6,842 nucleotides of DNA from Pseudomonadota bacterium (GTDB lineage Bacteria > Pseudomonadota > Gammaproteobacteria > Steroidobacterales > Steroidobacteraceae): assembly GCA_021850555.1 (NCBI GenBank), contig JAJZLX010000097.1:1-6842 (forward strand), in the 5' to 3' direction. Below the pieces are notes generated by a model, which was given only the letters and a program-made list of their open reading frames with translations, was not told where the DNA came from and searched no databases. Position 1 is the first letter of the stretch; each line of letters starts with the position of its first letter. Made by a program: the position numbers and the translations under genes. Shown one piece after another: positions 5,015 to 6,842 of this stretch.

Positions 5015-6842
5015 TCAGGCGGCCGAGCGCTCCTGCGCCGAGGCCTCGGCGGACCTGCTGCCTTCGGCGGGCTCGGACAACGCCACCTCGAGCGCCTCGG
5101 AGACGCGCTCCACCCAGACGAACTCGAGCGTCGAGCGCACGGACTGCGGGATGTCCTCGAGATCGCGCCGATTGCGCGCAGGGAGGATCACCTTGCGGAT
5201 GCCGGCGCGGGCCGCAGCGATCGTCTTCTCCTTGATCCCGCCGACGGGCAACACCAGGCCGCGCAGACTGATCTCGCCGGTCATGGCGACATCCGGACGC
5301 ACCGCCTGGCGCTTCAGAAGCGAAGCGAGGGAGACGAACATCGCCACACCCGCGCTCGGCCCGTCCTTCGGGATCGCTCCAGCGGGCACGTGCACATGGA
5401 TATCGCTCGCATCCAGAACCTTGGGGTCGATGCCGAGCTCCTCGGCCTGCGCCTTGACGAGACTCAAGGCGGCCTGCGCCGACTCCTTCATGACATCGCC
5501 CAGCTGGCCGGTCAGGATGAGCTTGCCGTTGCCGCTCATGCGCGCCGACTCGATGAACAGAATGTCGCCGCCGACGGGAGTCCAGGCAAGCCCGGTCGCC
5601 ACTCCTGGGACCGAGGTGCGCTGGGCGACCTCGTTCTCGAATCTGGGCGAGCCCAGCACCCCGGGCACATCGGCCTCCTCGAACCGCACGCTCGCCGCCT
5701 TGCCTTCGGCGATGCGCATGGCCGCCTGGCGCAGCAGCCCGCCGATCTCCCGCTCGAGGCTGCGGCAGCCGGCTTCGCGCGTGTACTCGTGGATGACGCG
5801 CATCAGCGCCTCATCGGAGACTTCCACCTTGGAAGCCTCGAGGCCGTTCGCCTCGATCTGGCGCTTCACCAGATAGCGCTTCGCGATCTGCAGCTTCTCC
5901 TCGTCGGTGTAGCCGGTGAGCGGGATGATCTCCATGCGGTCGCGCAGCGGCCCGGGAATCGTCTCGAGCACGTTCGCGGTGGCGATGAACAGCACGTGGC
6001 TCAAGTCGAACGGCAAACCGAGGTAGTTGTCGCGGAAGGTCGAGTTCTGCTCCGGATCGAGCACCTCGAGCAGCGCCGAGGCCGGATCGCCATGGAAGCT
6101 CGCGCTCAGCTTGTCGATCTCATCGAGCATGAACACCGGATTGCGCGTGCCCGCCTTGCGCAGCCCCTGTACGATGTTGCCGGGCAACGCCCCGATATAG
6201 GTGCGCCGGTGACCGCGGATCTCCGCCTCGTCATGCACTCCGCCCAGGCTCGCGCGCACGAACTTCAATCCCAATGCGCGCGCCACGCTCTGCCCGAGCG
6301 AGGTCTTGCCGACGCCCGGCGGCCCCACGAAGCACAGGATCGGGCTGCGCCCACGGGGGTTGAGCTTGCGTACGGCGAGGTATTCGAGGATGCGGCGCTT
6401 CACCTTCTCGAGGCCATAGTGATCTTCCTCGAGCACGCCTCGGGCACGCTCGATATCGATGTCCTCGGCGTCCGATTTGCTCCAGGGGAGCGAGACCAGC
6501 CAGTCGAGATAGGTGCGCACCATGCCGTGCTCGGGGCTCGCCTCGCTCATGCGCCGCAGGCGATTGAGCTCCTTGCGCGCCTGCTCCTCGACTTCCTGCG
6601 GCATGTGCGCCTCGGTGATCGAGGCGTCGAGCTCGGCGAAATCACCCTCTTCGCCTCCGTCCTCTCCGAGCTCCTTTTGCAGCTGGTGCAGCTGCTCGCG
6701 CAGCACCGCCTCGCGCTGGCGCTCGCCGAGGGCGGCCTGGGTCTGCTCGGTGATGTCGCGGGTGATCTTGAGCACCTCGACACGGTGCGAGAGCAATCTC
6801 ATGGTCTTGTCGAGCCGCTCCTTCAGATCGATGGTCTCGAGC
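5015..6842 (-). CDS. lon: ATP-dependent Lon protease (N-terminal part outside window)
   Basis: Lon is a cytosolic AAA+ serine protease that unfolds and degrades damaged and regulatory proteins. The frame is open to the right edge, giving 608 residues. The first are LETIDLKERLDKT before the internal Met at 6800-6802, which is not the true start. About 180-200 N-terminal substrate-binding residues are missing compared with E. coli Lon (784). Order along the protein: coiled coil (REQLHQLQKELGE), SLPW, Walker A GPPGVGKT (codons at 6302-6325), GGVHDEAEIRGHRRTYIGA, Walker B LDEID (DEID at 6113-6124), sensor-1 Asn in ATAN (5972-5974), then the protease domain. The catalytic dyad is intact: Ser in KDGPSAG (codon 5354-5356) and Lys in GGIKEK (second Lys, codon 5225-5227). 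A Ser/Ala/Glu-rich tail of about 20 residues ends the protein. hupB, often downstream of lon, is absent; the neighbour is convergent wrbA. Confidence 0.97.
   Translation of the reverse strand, partial: LETIDLKERLDKTMRLLSHRVEVLKITRDITEQTQAALGERQREAVLREQLHQLQKELGEDGGEEGDFAELDASITEAHMPQEVEEQARKELNRLRRMSEASPEHGMVRTYLDWLVSLPWSKSDAEDIDIERARGVLEEDHYGLEKVKRRILEYLAVRKLNPRGRSPILCFVGPPGVGKTSLGQSVARALGLKFVRASLGGVHDEAEIRGHRRTYIGALPGNIVQGLRKAGTRNPVFMLDEIDKLSASFHGDPASALLEVLDPEQNSTFRDNYLGLPFDLSHVLFIATANVLETIPGPLRDRMEIIPLTGYTDEEKLQIAKRYLVKRQIEANGLEASKVEVSDEALMRVIHEYTREAGCRSLEREIGGLLRQAAMRIAEGKAASVRFEEADVPGVLGSPRFENEVAQRTSVPGVATGLAWTPVGGDILFIESARMSGNGKLILTGQLGDVMKESAQAALSLVKAQAEELGIDPKVLDASDIHVHVPAGAIPKDGPSAGVAMFVSLASLLKRQAVRPDVAMTGEISLRGLVLPVGGIKEKTIAAARAGIRKVILPARNRRDLEDIPQSVRSTLEFVWVERVSEALEVALSEPAEGSRSAEASAQERSAA

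Noticed and set aside
5151..5876. 241-codon plus-strand frame inside lon
   Set aside because: It lies opposite the conserved Lon protease domain and has a Ser/Arg/Pro-rich composition typical of antisense shadows.
6800..6802. ATG at 6800-6802 as the lon start
   Set aside because: The frame continues upstream to the window edge with typical Lon residues (LETIDLKERLDKT), so this Met is internal.

Overview
The window is GC-rich chromosomal DNA with dense housekeeping-type coding and no sign of a mobile element, CRISPR array, RNA gene or defence locus. A SlyX-family protein, WrbA and a proteobacterial-type Lon point to the Pseudomonadota. A GC-rich gammaproteobacterium is my guess, made from gene content and composition only.

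Layout: the left part reads on the plus strand. It holds the 3' end of slyX (to 178), then after 12 nt a 2-oxoglutarate/Fe(II)-type (isopenicillin N synthase superfamily) oxygenase (191-1219). After a 146-nt gap comes a small membrane PAP2-family phosphatase (1366-1989). The PAP2 start codon lies inside a perfect 16-bp inverted repeat and overlaps the end of a possible 21-codon leader ORF (1310-1375). A convergent gene follows on the minus strand: a secreted seven-bladed kelch / galactose-oxidase-like propeller protein (2140-3807). A 391-bp intergenic region (3808-4198) separates it from the divergent wrbA gene (4199-4870). This region has a convincing minus-strand promoter with a palindrome centred on its -10 element, and a plus-strand promoter for wrbA. 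The right quarter is the minus-strand lon protease gene, which runs off the window (5015-6842, 5' end missing). It converges on wrbA across a 144-bp spacer with a strong hairpin.

The genes do not form one obvious pathway. slyX and the oxygenase are probably co-transcribed. wrbA (quinone reduction) and lon (protein quality control) both fit stress physiology, but they are separate converging units. I did not find a clearly new system. Three proteins lack residues that define catalysis or ligand binding in their families: the oxygenase has RxA in place of RxS, the PAP2 protein lacks the phosphate-binding arginines, and the propeller lacks the copper-radical Cys and one His. The most unusual DNA feature is the PAP2 start-codon hairpin with its overlapping leader ORF.
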